Shown here: positions 35,854 to 44,500 of the stretch, in pieces
How the letters are laid out: each line of letters opens with the position of its first letter
Numbering within the stretch: position 1 is the stretch's first letter
NCBI GenBank assembly: GCA_964369525.1
Contig: CAYJEW010000006.1
Span: forward strand, 1 to 64,000
Length of the DNA: 64,000 bases
Origin: JAAYCI01 sp964369525
GTDB taxonomy: Bacteria; Bacillota; Clostridia; Oscillospirales; Ruminococcaceae
Direction of reading: 5' to 3'
The notes under the pieces: generated by a model
Told to the model about the DNA's origin: nothing
The model's input: the letters and a program-made list of their open reading frames with translations, nothing else
Databases searched by the model: none
Position numbers and translations under genes: made by a program

Positions 35854-35879
35854 AAAAGGGCCGCTTATGCGGCCCTTTT
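35854..35879 (-). terminator. Intrinsic terminator of rpmE
   Basis: Perfect 11-bp stem AAAAGGGCCGC with GCGGCCCTTTT, loop of 4, located 10 nt after the rpmE stop on the minus strand; the Ts are in the 3' arm. Confidence 0.75.
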
Positions 35880-35888
35880 GGGTTTTTG

Positions 35889-36101
35889 TTACTTATTGCT
35901 TTCGGCCATGTTGAAACGCTTTTTGAAGCGGTCTACGCGGCCGCCGGTATCTACCAGTTTTTGACGACCGGTGTAAAACGGATGGCACTTGTTGCAAACC
36001 TCAACCTTAATTTCGGAGTTTGTGCTGCGTGTTTCAAACGCATTGCCACATGCGCAGGTAACGTTGCATGTGTCGTATTTTGGATGTATAGCTTCTTTCA
36101 T
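35889..36101 (-). CDS. rpmE: 50S ribosomal protein L31 (zinc-binding form)
   Basis: 70 residues beginning MKEAIHPKYDTCNVTCACGN, with cysteine pairs CNVTCAC and CNKCHPFYTG, which identify the C+ zinc-binding L31. This form also stores zinc in the cell. AAAGGAG lies 7 nt before the ATG. It is transcribed alone between yigZ and a thioesterase gene. Confidence 0.97.
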   Translation of the reverse strand: MKEAIHPKYDTCNVTCACGNAFETRSTNSEIKVEVCNKCHPFYTGRQKLVDTGGRVDRFKKRFNMAESNK

Positions 36102-36240
36102 GTTTAGGGCTCCTTTCTCGCTGGCGCCGTTCGCCCCGCTATGGGCTGCGTTGTGGGCAAACGAATATAGTGTGCATGGTGCTTGCCAGGCTATTATACA
36201 TAAAACTTATGAAAATTGCAAGGAAATAGATATCTATCGA

Positions 36241-36624
36241 TTATTTTTCTTGCATACGCTTCATGAATTTCTCAACATCTATAACAAAACGTGTGTGTGT
36301 GCCGCTACCTACAGGCCCTTTTTCGTCGCGCGACTCTACTTTAAACTCCACCTTGCGGCCGTCCACCTCGGTAACGGTGGCTGTGGTAAACACCTTCATG
36401 CCAATGGGCGTTGCGGCTGTGTGGCTCACGTTCACATGTGCCCCAACAGACGACTGCCCTTCGCCGAGCATCTCCTGCATACATTTGCTTGCCGCAAACT
36501 CCATTTGCGCAATCATCGACGGTGTGGCAAACACCTGTACAAGCCCGCTACCCACAGCACCCGCAACATTGTGCTCGTCTACCATAACTTCAACCGAAAA
36601 TTGCTTTCCTACTTCTAAAGACAT
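36241..36624 (-). CDS. Hotdog-fold thioesterase, FlK-like
   Basis: 127 residues of the thioesterase superfamily closest in pattern to FlK (fluoroacetyl-CoA thioesterase) and related acyl-CoA hydrolases: VFATPSMIAQMEFAASKCM holds the candidate Thr and Glu, and VGAHVNVSHTAATPIG the candidate His. Most bacterial relatives have unknown acyl-CoA substrates and do not act on fluoroacetate. The gene lies 27 nt before the phosphohexomutase stop on the same strand, so probably in a common transcript. AGGAGG precedes the ATG by 6 nt. Confidence 0.82.
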   Translation of the reverse strand: MSLEVGKQFSVEVMVDEHNVAGAVGSGLVQVFATPSMIAQMEFAASKCMQEMLGEGQSSVGAHVNVSHTAATPIGMKVFTTATVTEVDGRKVEFKVESRDEKGPVGSGTHTRFVIDVEKFMKRMQEK

Positions 36625-36651
36625 AATAAACCTCCTGAAAAATTTATTTTT

Positions 36652-38367
36652 TTATGTAAGTATAGGGCGCATTGCCAGCGACATTTTTTTGTATGCCGCC
36701 TCGGCGCTTTGCTGCGAAGTATCCCTTATTGAGAAGTATACCTTCACCTTTGGCTCGGTGCCGGAGGGGCGTACTATAATGCGGCTGCCGCCTTCAAGGG
36801 TATATGCAAGTACGTTGGAAGAGGGCAGCCCCAGCTGGCGGCTTTCGCCGCTTGGGTACTCAGTGGCAATTCCTTGCTCATAATCGGCCATCAAAACAAT
36901 GCGATGGCCCGCAATAGCGCGCGGAGGTGTTTTGCGCAGCTGAGCCATAAGCTCGCCCATCTTTTCAAGCCCGGCAATGCCCTCAAACGCAAAGCTCTCC
37001 ACAAGGTTTAGGTAGTTGCCGTGTTCCTGGTATAGCGCCTGCATTGCGTCATACAGTGTCATGCCGATAGATTTGTAAAACGCTGCTGCCTCGCATATCA
37101 GCATGCATGCAGCCACGGCGTCTTTATCGCGCACATATGTGCCCGAAAGATAACCCGCGCTCTCTTCAAAGCCAAATATAAAGCGTGTGCTTTGGCCAAG
37201 GGCCTCCAGCTGCAAAATGTATTCGCCTATATATTTAAAACCGGTAAGGGTGCTGTCGCACAGTACGCCGTATTTTTTGGCCACAACATCGGCCATGGGT
37301 GTGCTAACAATGCTTTTTAGAGCCACAGGGTCTTTTGGCATGGTGCCAAGCTCGGTTTTTGTTTTGCAGATATAGTCCAGCAGTAGCACGCCCACTTCGT
37401 TGCCTGAAATACGGCGGTACTCACCGGTAGCATCCCGCACGGCAATGCCCACACGGTCTGCGTCGGGGTCGGTTGCAAGCATCAGGTCTGCACCCATTTG
37501 CTGTGCCTGCTGAATGCCAAGCTCAAGAGCTTCTGCGGATTCGGGGTTTGGGTATGGGCAGGTGGGGAAGTTGCCATCCGGCTGTTCTTGTTGTGCAACA
37601 ATTGCAAGCTTTTCCAGCCCGCAGCTTTGCAGTATGTGCCGCACAGGCACATTGCCTGCGCCGTTGAGCGGCGAGTACACAACAGATAATCCCGATGTAG
37701 CTATAATGCCCGGGCGCATAACCTGCCCCAGTACGTTTTTGCAGTATGCATCAAGCACGCTGCTGTCAATATATGCAATTGCGCCGCTGCCAAGCAGCGC
37801 ATCAAACGGCGATATAACTATATCTTCAAACATGTCCAGCTTTTCCACCTGCGCCAAAACTTTAGACGCCTCTTGCGTGTTTAGCTGTGCGCCGTCTGCG
37901 CCGTATACCTTGTAGCCATTGTATTCAGCGGGGTTGTGGCTGGCGGTAATCATAACGCCGGCGCTACAGCCCAGCGCACGCACCGCAAATGATAAACATG
38001 GTACAGGTTGCAGCTGAGCAAAAAGGTGCACGGAAATACCGTTTGCTGCAAGTACGCAGGCAGCTTGGTGTGCAAAAAGCTGGCTTTTAATGCGGCTGTC
38101 GTAGCCAATGGCCACCGACGGCTGTGTGGCATTTGCCTCCAGCAGGTAATTGGCAAAGCCTTGGGTGGCCCTGCGCACGGTGTAAATATTTATGCGGTTG
38201 GTGCCTGCGCCTATAATACCGCGCATGCCGGCTGTGCCAAAAGACAGGTCTATGGCAAATCGGTCACGCACAGCTTCGGTGTTACCGGATATAGCGGCCA
38301 GTTCTGCCTGTAGGTCGGCATCTTCCAGCGCCTGTGCCAGCCACTGGTTGTAGCGAATAATATGCAT
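36652..38367 (-). CDS. Phosphoglucomutase/phosphomannomutase
   Basis: The 571-residue alpha-D-phosphohexomutase interconverts hexose 1- and 6-phosphates for wall and glycan precursors. All four family motifs are seen: catalytic serine loop TASHNPAEYNGYKVY, metal loop DPDADRVG, sugar-binding EESAGYLSG and phosphate-binding RPSGTEPKVKVYF. The opening FGTAGMRGIIGAGTNRIN fits the PgcA group. The ATG at 38367 is chosen because GGAGAA lies 7 nt before it; the in-frame TTG at 38379 overlaps that ribosome site. Confidence 0.95.
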   Translation of the reverse strand: MHIIRYNQWLAQALEDADLQAELAAISGNTEAVRDRFAIDLSFGTAGMRGIIGAGTNRINIYTVRRATQGFANYLLEANATQPSVAIGYDSRIKSQLFAHQAACVLAANGISVHLFAQLQPVPCLSFAVRALGCSAGVMITASHNPAEYNGYKVYGADGAQLNTQEASKVLAQVEKLDMFEDIVISPFDALLGSGAIAYIDSSVLDAYCKNVLGQVMRPGIIATSGLSVVYSPLNGAGNVPVRHILQSCGLEKLAIVAQQEQPDGNFPTCPYPNPESAEALELGIQQAQQMGADLMLATDPDADRVGIAVRDATGEYRRISGNEVGVLLLDYICKTKTELGTMPKDPVALKSIVSTPMADVVAKKYGVLCDSTLTGFKYIGEYILQLEALGQSTRFIFGFEESAGYLSGTYVRDKDAVAACMLICEAAAFYKSIGMTLYDAMQALYQEHGNYLNLVESFAFEGIAGLEKMGELMAQLRKTPPRAIAGHRIVLMADYEQGIATEYPSGESRQLGLPSSNVLAYTLEGGSRIIVRPSGTEPKVKVYFSIRDTSQQSAEAAYKKMSLAMRPILT

Positions 38368-38500
38368 AAAATTCTCCAATGTGGTGTGTATGTATTTATT
38401 GGCGAACCATAGGTGTATGCTGTAAAATCTCTATTCAATAATAAAAGTATTACAGCATATTGTCAAATGTACATTTTGTTAAAAGCCTGCGCAGAACCAC

Positions 38501-38529
38501 TTGCGGTAATGGGTGAAATATAATATACT
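38501..38529 (+). promoter_or_regulatory. Candidate sigma-A promoter of the small lipoprotein
   Basis: TTGCGG (38501-38506), 17 nt, TATACT (38524-38529), 72 nt before the start codon. Confidence 0.5.
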
Positions 38530-38601
38530 GAGATATAACAAATAAATGGTAAGTTTTACACAGCATAGCATTGCTGTTATATACGCTTGGAGGGAATATT
38601 T

Positions 38602-39042
38602 ATGAAAATTAGAGGTTTAGTAGTTGCGCTTGCACTGGTGTGCGTAATGTTGTTTTCTGCTTGTGGGGTAGCACATTTTGGAGACTCCAGCAGCATTTCA
38701 GGTAGTGCGGCCTCGATGGAGGTAAGCTCGCAAAGTGAGTACTCGCTTGTGTGGGAAACACAGCAAGCCATAAACCAGCAGCATACCGACCTTGTGGCGG
38801 CCTATAACGCAGGAGTGGCCGAGTTTATAAGCGCGCAAGACGCCGGCCATACCATCTCGGAAGATTTGGCAGACGCTTATAACAATCTGGCAGGCGTAAT
38901 TGAAGGCCATAAGGAAACCATGATGGCTGATATTTCCACCATGACCGAGCAAGAGGCAGAGCAGTTCAGCCGCCAGATGGACGGCGCGCTGCAACAGGTG
39001 GAAGACCTTCGCCAGCAGCTGGCCACCTCTATAGGAGGCTAG
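38602..39042 (+). CDS. Small lipoprotein of unknown function
   Basis: 146 residues: a lipoprotein signal peptide (MKIRGLVVALALVCVMLFSAC, lipobox LFSAC), a Ser-rich linker, and a helical, Gln/Glu/Ala-rich body (residues 50-140) likely to form a coiled coil. No family recognised. The ATG at 38602 is preferred to the TTG at 38587 since GGAGGG lies between them, about 9 nt before the ATG. It is the only plus-strand gene between 34.6 and 41.5 kb, and ends before a bidirectional terminator. Confidence 0.8.
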   Translation: MKIRGLVVALALVCVMLFSACGVAHFGDSSSISGSAASMEVSSQSEYSLVWETQQAINQQHTDLVAAYNAGVAEFISAQDAGHTISEDLADAYNNLAGVIEGHKETMMADISTMTEQEAEQFSRQMDGALQQVEDLRQQLATSIGG

Positions 39043-39101
39043 TAAAAAACGCAGGCGGCGATAGGTACGCTTTGTAGTCATCGTTGCAATATACAAAATG
39101 C

Positions 39102-39129
39102 AAAACCGCCCTTAAATAAGGGCGGTTTT
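39102..39129. terminator. Bidirectional terminator, lipoprotein and yjfB
   Basis: AAAACCGCCCTT pairs with AAGGGCGGTTTT, loop of 4; T tracts on both strands serve the two convergent genes. Confidence 0.88.
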
Positions 39130-39144
39130 ACTTTGTGTTACGCA

Positions 39145-39318
39145 TCAAACGCGAATGTCTAGCTGCTGCCCAAAAGACGGCGGCACGCTTTGCATCATGT
39201 CCACAACACCCTGCATCTGCTGCTCGGCGACGTCCATCGCCTTTTTTGTAACCGAAATGCTTGCCTGTTGCACGGCTTTGGCTTGTGCCAAACCTATTGA
39301 CATTGCTGCAATATCCAC
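39145..39318 (-). CDS. YjfB-family putative motility protein
   Basis: A 57-residue gene: MDIAAMSIGLAQAKAVQQAS, then ISVTKKAMDVAEQQ and MMQSVPPSFGQQLDIRV. The pattern of IAAMS at the start, a middle VxKKAMD and a short amphipathic C-terminus matches the YjfB family, annotated as putative motility proteins and found with flagellar genes in Firmicutes. Start is GTG at 39318; AAGGAGGTGG lies 6 nt upstream, an excellent ribosome site. Role unproven; it supports the motile lifestyle suggested by the flagellins. Confidence 0.82.
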   Translation of the reverse strand: MDIAAMSIGLAQAKAVQQASISVTKKAMDVAEQQMQGVVDMMQSVPPSFGQQLDIRV

Positions 39319-39470
39319 AGGCAACCACCTCCTTTCATGGCAAATGCGCTATAGGCATCTGCCCATATTGTATATATCGGCAGATGTATTAAAAAAATAA
39401 CCTGTAAATGAAAAAACAAACGGCTTGGTGCGCGAAGATTATCGCAACGCTAAACCGTTTGCTCTATATG

Positions 39471-40220
39471 CTAATTTTCAGGCGGGTTTTGAGGTGGGGT
39501 AGCCTCTGGTGCGTGTGGGGCTTGTACGCTAGCTGCAGGCGGTGCGCTGGCTGTAAGTTGTGTAGCCTGTTGGCGCGCGGCCATGCGTAGCTGGCGGTTT
39601 TGCGCGGCAGCCTGGCGGAATTTAAGCTTGCGTTTAGAGCGGCGCTTTAATGCCAAAAGAATAAACACCACTGCGAAAATGGCCAGCTGAAGGTATAGTA
39701 TCTGCCCATAGGCGTTTACAGCTTGTGCAGGTGTATACGCCTGGCCGGTGCCGGCAACAGAGTCGTAATAAAGAATAAAAATATGTGTAAGGTCGGCCAC
39801 AAGGCCAAACGCCATAAGCACGGCGGCGGCCGACGCTTGCGCCAGCCCTTTGCCTCTTAGCAGCGCAAGAATACCACCCAGTATTAAAAATATGCCCGCC
39901 AGCGACCACATGAGGTACGACACAGTGCTTAGTAGCAGCGGCGCCATAACAAATCTACTGTTGGCCACCGTCACAAGTTGGTGCAGTCCGCCAATTTCGG
40001 GCAGGTTTCTAAACACGTCTATGGCAGGGCCAATGGTTTGTGCAAAAAGGCCTATAAAAAATGCAACAAGAATACCACCCAGCGCAACAAATAAAACGCT
40101 TTGCCATATATCAGTGGCGGTTCTTTTGCGTTTTGATATGGTTGTAGGCAGTATGTATGCGCACGAAGGGCACGCAACCGAATCGGGTGGCACGGGTTTG
40201 CTGCAGCTTGGGCAGTTCAT
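39471..40220 (-). CDS. Zinc-ribbon multi-helix membrane protein 1
   Basis: 249 residues: an N-terminal zinc ribbon (MNCPSCSKPVPPDSVACPSC), four membrane helices (about 40-65, 95-115, 120-155, 175-195) and a polar Ala/Pro/Gln tail that includes a basic stretch RRSKRKLKFR. No functional family recognised beyond zinc-ribbon membrane proteins. The ATG at 40220 has AGGAGG 7 nt upstream; an earlier in-frame start lacks one. The next gene upstream has the same architecture, so they are diverged paralogs in one transcription direction. Confidence 0.75.
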   Translation of the reverse strand: MNCPSCSKPVPPDSVACPSCAYILPTTISKRKRTATDIWQSVLFVALGGILVAFFIGLFAQTIGPAIDVFRNLPEIGGLHQLVTVANSRFVMAPLLLSTVSYLMWSLAGIFLILGGILALLRGKGLAQASAAAVLMAFGLVADLTHIFILYYDSVAGTGQAYTPAQAVNAYGQILYLQLAIFAVVFILLALKRRSKRKLKFRQAAAQNRQLRMAARQQATQLTASAPPAASVQAPHAPEATPPQNPPEN

Positions 40221-40311
40221 AAGAGTCCTCCTAAAATCGGTGCACTCGTTTGCACCGTGGTAAATATGCCTGTTAAGCCTTGTACATTGGCAGGCCAACT
40301 ACATTGGTAAA

Positions 40312-40980
40312 CTATGATGCATCCACACTGGCTGTTGCAGTAAGCGGGCTTGTGGCCGCCTGCATAGCTTTTTGTTTTGCTACGCGCTTAAAAGGTATAA
40401 GAATCATGCCGGCAAACGCAAAAAGCGCATCAAATATATATAGCGGCAAAGCGGCAAACAATGCGCTGCTTAAAGCGTCGAACGCAAGCTCGCCTCGTAA
40501 AAACGCGGTAATTGTAGCAGTAACATGAAAAAGCAATGCAAACAATATAAACACGGTGGCGGCGTAGGCAGGCTTGCGCCCGTGGCCACGCACAAGCGCC
40601 AAAACCCCGGCAATAGCGGATAGAATAGCGGCCAAAGCTACGCAGGTGTTGCCAAATGCACCAAGCGCCAGAGGTAGGTTTGGCACGGCGTCTTCGCTGA
40701 AAATTGCAACAAAAGATGTGTAAAAATCAAACTGGGTGAAAACAGTAGTAAAAGAGTCGAGTGTTTGGCCAAGCTGCCAAACACTGAAAATAATACCGGC
40801 CACGGCAAAAGCTAAAAACACAACCCCACACACTTTATCGGTTTTGGTTTTTATATCATTTGCGGTAACAAAAGCAGGCGTAAGCGTTACTGTGCGCGTT
40901 TTTGGTGCGCTCGTAGGCCCGCAGTGTGTACAGCGAGCACCCTCTTGTTCAATAGGCGCTCCACAGTTTGAGCATTGCAT
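40312..40980 (-). CDS. Zinc-ribbon multi-helix membrane protein 2
   Basis: 222 residues: zinc ribbon MQCSNCGAPIEQEGARCTHC, then about four membrane helices (VCGVVFLAFAVAGIIFSVW and others) and a short Ala/Thr tail. It has the same layout as the gene downstream, and both may be stress- or envelope-related, but no function can be assigned. The ATG at 40980 is chosen because GGAGG stands 8 nt before it. It is 91 nt upstream of protein 1. Confidence 0.75.
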   Translation of the reverse strand: MQCSNCGAPIEQEGARCTHCGPTSAPKTRTVTLTPAFVTANDIKTKTDKVCGVVFLAFAVAGIIFSVWQLGQTLDSFTTVFTQFDFYTSFVAIFSEDAVPNLPLALGAFGNTCVALAAILSAIAGVLALVRGHGRKPAYAATVFILFALLFHVTATITAFLRGELAFDALSSALFAALPLYIFDALFAFAGMILIPFKRVAKQKAMQAATSPLTATASVDAS

Positions 40981-41392
40981 ATGGTGTACCTCCACTTGGG
41001 TAATAGATTACTGTAAATATTTTATCATGCATATTATTAAATTGCAAAATTATAACAATTAATGAACTTATTGCCTAAACGCTTGCGGTGGACAGGGTAT
41101 ATTATATATAATGTATTATATAAACGTATGCGTATATGCACGCATATTTGCGGGGCAGCATTACGTTGTAACAAAATTCAAATCACAACACAGTCTTAAA
41201 GCAACTTTTGCTGTTACCGAGCTGTTACCGCATAATGGTATCATGGCTTTAGTACAGAGCGAATTGCGCCTTATTGTTCAATTAAAATAGCGCTTAAAGC
41301 CCTTTAAACTCAGTATTTTAGGTAATACTCACAAAACATTTCGATATTATTTTAACTAATTCTACCACTAAAGCTGCAATAAAGGCTATTTT
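40981..41392. other. AT-rich intergenic region upstream of the giant surface protein
   Basis: About 410 nt without coding potential, one of the largest gaps in the window. It contains an 11-nt tandem duplication of GCTGTTACCG (41210-41230) lying in the spacer of a weak promoter-like pair (TTGCTG 41208-41213, CATAAT 41231-41236). It could hold regulator sites for the giant gene. Confidence 0.5.
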
Positions 41393-41421
41393 TTGACCAG
41401 GTTTTGACCGATAACTATAAT
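41393..41421 (+). promoter_or_regulatory. Strong sigma-A promoter of the giant surface protein
   Basis: TTGACC (41393-41398), 17 nt, TATAAT (41416-41421): 11 of 12 consensus positions at ideal spacing. A second TTGACC lies within the spacer. The leader would be about 95 nt. Confidence 0.85.
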
Positions 41422-41523
41422 AATGGTTATTGTAGCATGCCATAATTTAGGTTTTACAATGTTTCTTACGCATTTATTAAATAACCCAAACAAATTGTCT
41501 ATAAGAATTTAAGGAGTGGGACC

Positions 41524-44500
41524 ATGACTAAAAGAAAAAACGTGCCTAAGAGCCTATTGGTGCTTATGCTTACGTTGGCTGTTCTGTTTACAGGGCTGCC
41601 GCTAATTGCAAGCGCCGATACAGGCCTAGTACCGGTGCAATACGACGTTGTGCTGGATGCAACAACTGCAACGGCAAAAACAGAGCAGGTAGCGCCGGGT
41701 GGCGCGCTTACTCCGCCTACTAATGCGGAAATAGCAACCGCGCTCGGAATTACAGAGGCCGATATTGAATCGGTGTCATGGAGTCCCGACCCTGCAGCAG
41801 GAGTACCTGCAGACGCAGACCCTGCGGTTACTATTGTATACACCGCCACGGTAACAAAGAAAGCTCCTCCTCCAAAAGAGGTAGCTAGCTTCTATGTGCC
41901 CGGGTATGCCGACCCCGTATTCCAGATGGAAGTGGGCGACGACGGTAACTTCGACCTTTCTCAGGTGCCGGTACTTGCCGAAACTTCTTATCCTGCATTC
42001 TTTGATGTAGCCAACGGCGTAAACGCCCGCTACCTGTTTGCAGGCTGGGACCTTAACGGTACTGTTTACACAGGCACCGATTTGGTGGCAAAAACCGACG
42101 GCACAAACTACAACTTCACCGCCACAAGAGGCGAGGCGCAGTATGTTACGGTAGACTTTTATGTTAGCTACCTAAACCATAAATCTGTGCAAGCGTGGAC
42201 TAATGGCGCGGGCGGCTTTGTAATTAACGCAGCCGACCTTCCCTCGGACCCCATGTGGAATGCAACAAATGAATTTAAGGACATTATGTATGGCCTTACA
42301 TTCGAAAACTGGGCAATAGCAGGCGCAAGCATTGGCAAATCTGCCGATGTTGGTAGCTATGTGTTCACCACAGCCGACCCCTCGCAGAACATTCGTGTAG
42401 AAGCCACACTGGCAGGCCAGGTAGCAGGCGACGTTACCGTAACCTTTGTTCAGGGCGACAGCTCTGCGTGGGATGCAGCCATCACATACGATGACGCCGC
42501 AGGCGCTCAGATGTTCCCACAGCAAACAGTTGCAAGCAGCTCGTCGGCACAAGAGCCCGACTGGGCAACGCTTGTGGGTCTTGGCCTTGTAAATGCAAAC
42601 GACCCAACAAACACCGCTCCGGCACTTGAGGGCTGGTACATTAGTGGTACCACCGAGCGCTTTGTGTTTGGTACCACCAAAGTATATACCAACATTTCGC
42701 TGTACCCTGTGTTCCAGGGCGAAACCCCAAGCGGCGGCCGCAGCTATGTTATGAATGAAGAGTTCCTAACAAACCTCTTCCCAATACTTGAGGTTCTTCC
42801 CTCCACTGGTTCTATCCCCACCGGCGAGCACACCGCAGCAGGCCTTACCTCCAGCGGTATTGTTAAGCTTACCGGCAGTTACACTGCGCCCGGCAACGAA
42901 TACCCAGGCCCCATCACCCTTACCATCGTAGCCGAAAGCAACGACCCCAGCGACCCGTTTAACCACATCGTGCTGGAAACCACCGGCAACAACGAGCCGT
43001 TTACACTAATTAGAGAAACAGACAACCGCTACAAACTTATCTATGATAACTACGCAGCCGACCTGCAAAGCGGTAGCACCCTGTTCTTTGGTTACCTTCG
43101 TTATTACTTTGAAAACGGCACAACCCCAGTAGGTACCACCGCCGACATTCGCATTGTTTCGATGGAATGCGAAGGCGTTACCGTAGGGCCAACCCAATGG
43201 GCAGGCACCGAAACCGAAACAGCTGTTCAAAAAGAAGTATCGGCCCAGAGCGATGCAGAATGGGCTTTTGCTGAGCTGAACCATCAAGAAGATTACACAA
43301 TGGCTCGCACCGAGGGCGATGGCCTAGACGGCCAAACATTCGTTCCACTGAATGCTACCACCCTCAATGGCGACGACCTGTTCGATTCGTGGATATGGAT
43401 AACATCTGACTATGCAGACGTTGGCTATAGCTATGCCACAGCCGCAGAGTTTTACCTAGACATCCAGTACGGCACCGACTTCACCGTGCCGGATATTGGC
43501 CTTGGCACAACCCCTGTTGAGGTTAGTGCAATGGGCAGCAACGATATCGACCCTGATTTTGCAAAGTACTTCAGCCTGGAGATGTACACCAGCAAAGGCT
43601 CCCAAGGCCAACTGTCCGACTGGGAGATTTCGGCTACCCGTGTGGCCGACGCTGCAGATGGCAGCCATGTAATGCGTCTTACATTTAAAACAGAAAATCG
43701 CACAAGCTTTACCCGCGACGCATTTAAGCTAATTCCTATTGCTACCGAGCTTCGCGTAGCGCTGGACGACAGCGCAGCAGCAGCGGCCGATAAAGAGCGC
43801 ACAGGCACAATTCGCATTGCGTTCAACTTCGATGAAAAATCTTACGTATACCTGCCGCAGAACGTGGGCGGCACAGTGCAAACCAACGACCAAGGCTTGG
43901 CAGTAGAAATTGCCAACACATCGCTTATTGATGTAGACCTTCTTCGCGATTTGCACACCATTACCCTAACAGCTCCAGAGCCAATGGAAAAACGCATTAG
44001 CGAATATGTGGCCAGCATCGAAAAACAGTACCTAAGCTGGTACTACCCGATGGATGGCGTTGACTTTACTAATGTGAACGATCTCGACTTCTTTGGCCTA
44101 AACACTGCCACAGGCCTGCATCGTAACTACCTGGCGCTGGGCAACACAACTCTAAACACAACCACAATACCTATGGACCGGCTGTGGTTCTATTGGAACC
44201 TAGTTCCGGAAGGCTCCACCGAAATTACCCTGCCCTCAAAGCTCAGCGAGCTTGTTGTTAGCGAGCAGGCAGGCGGCGACGCAAACCTTGCAACCGCAGG
44301 CTTTAATGCAGGCGAGTTCCGTATGCTGGGCTTTATTGCACCGCAGGTTGGCGCAAACACCGATTGGGAAGTGGCATACACCCTTTCCGACGGCACAAAC
44401 GGTACACTTACCAGCGCAGGCGCAGCGGCTGCCTTTGCCACAGCAACATCGCNNNNNNNNNNTCGCCCGACGGTCGCACAATCTACTACCTAAGCACAGC

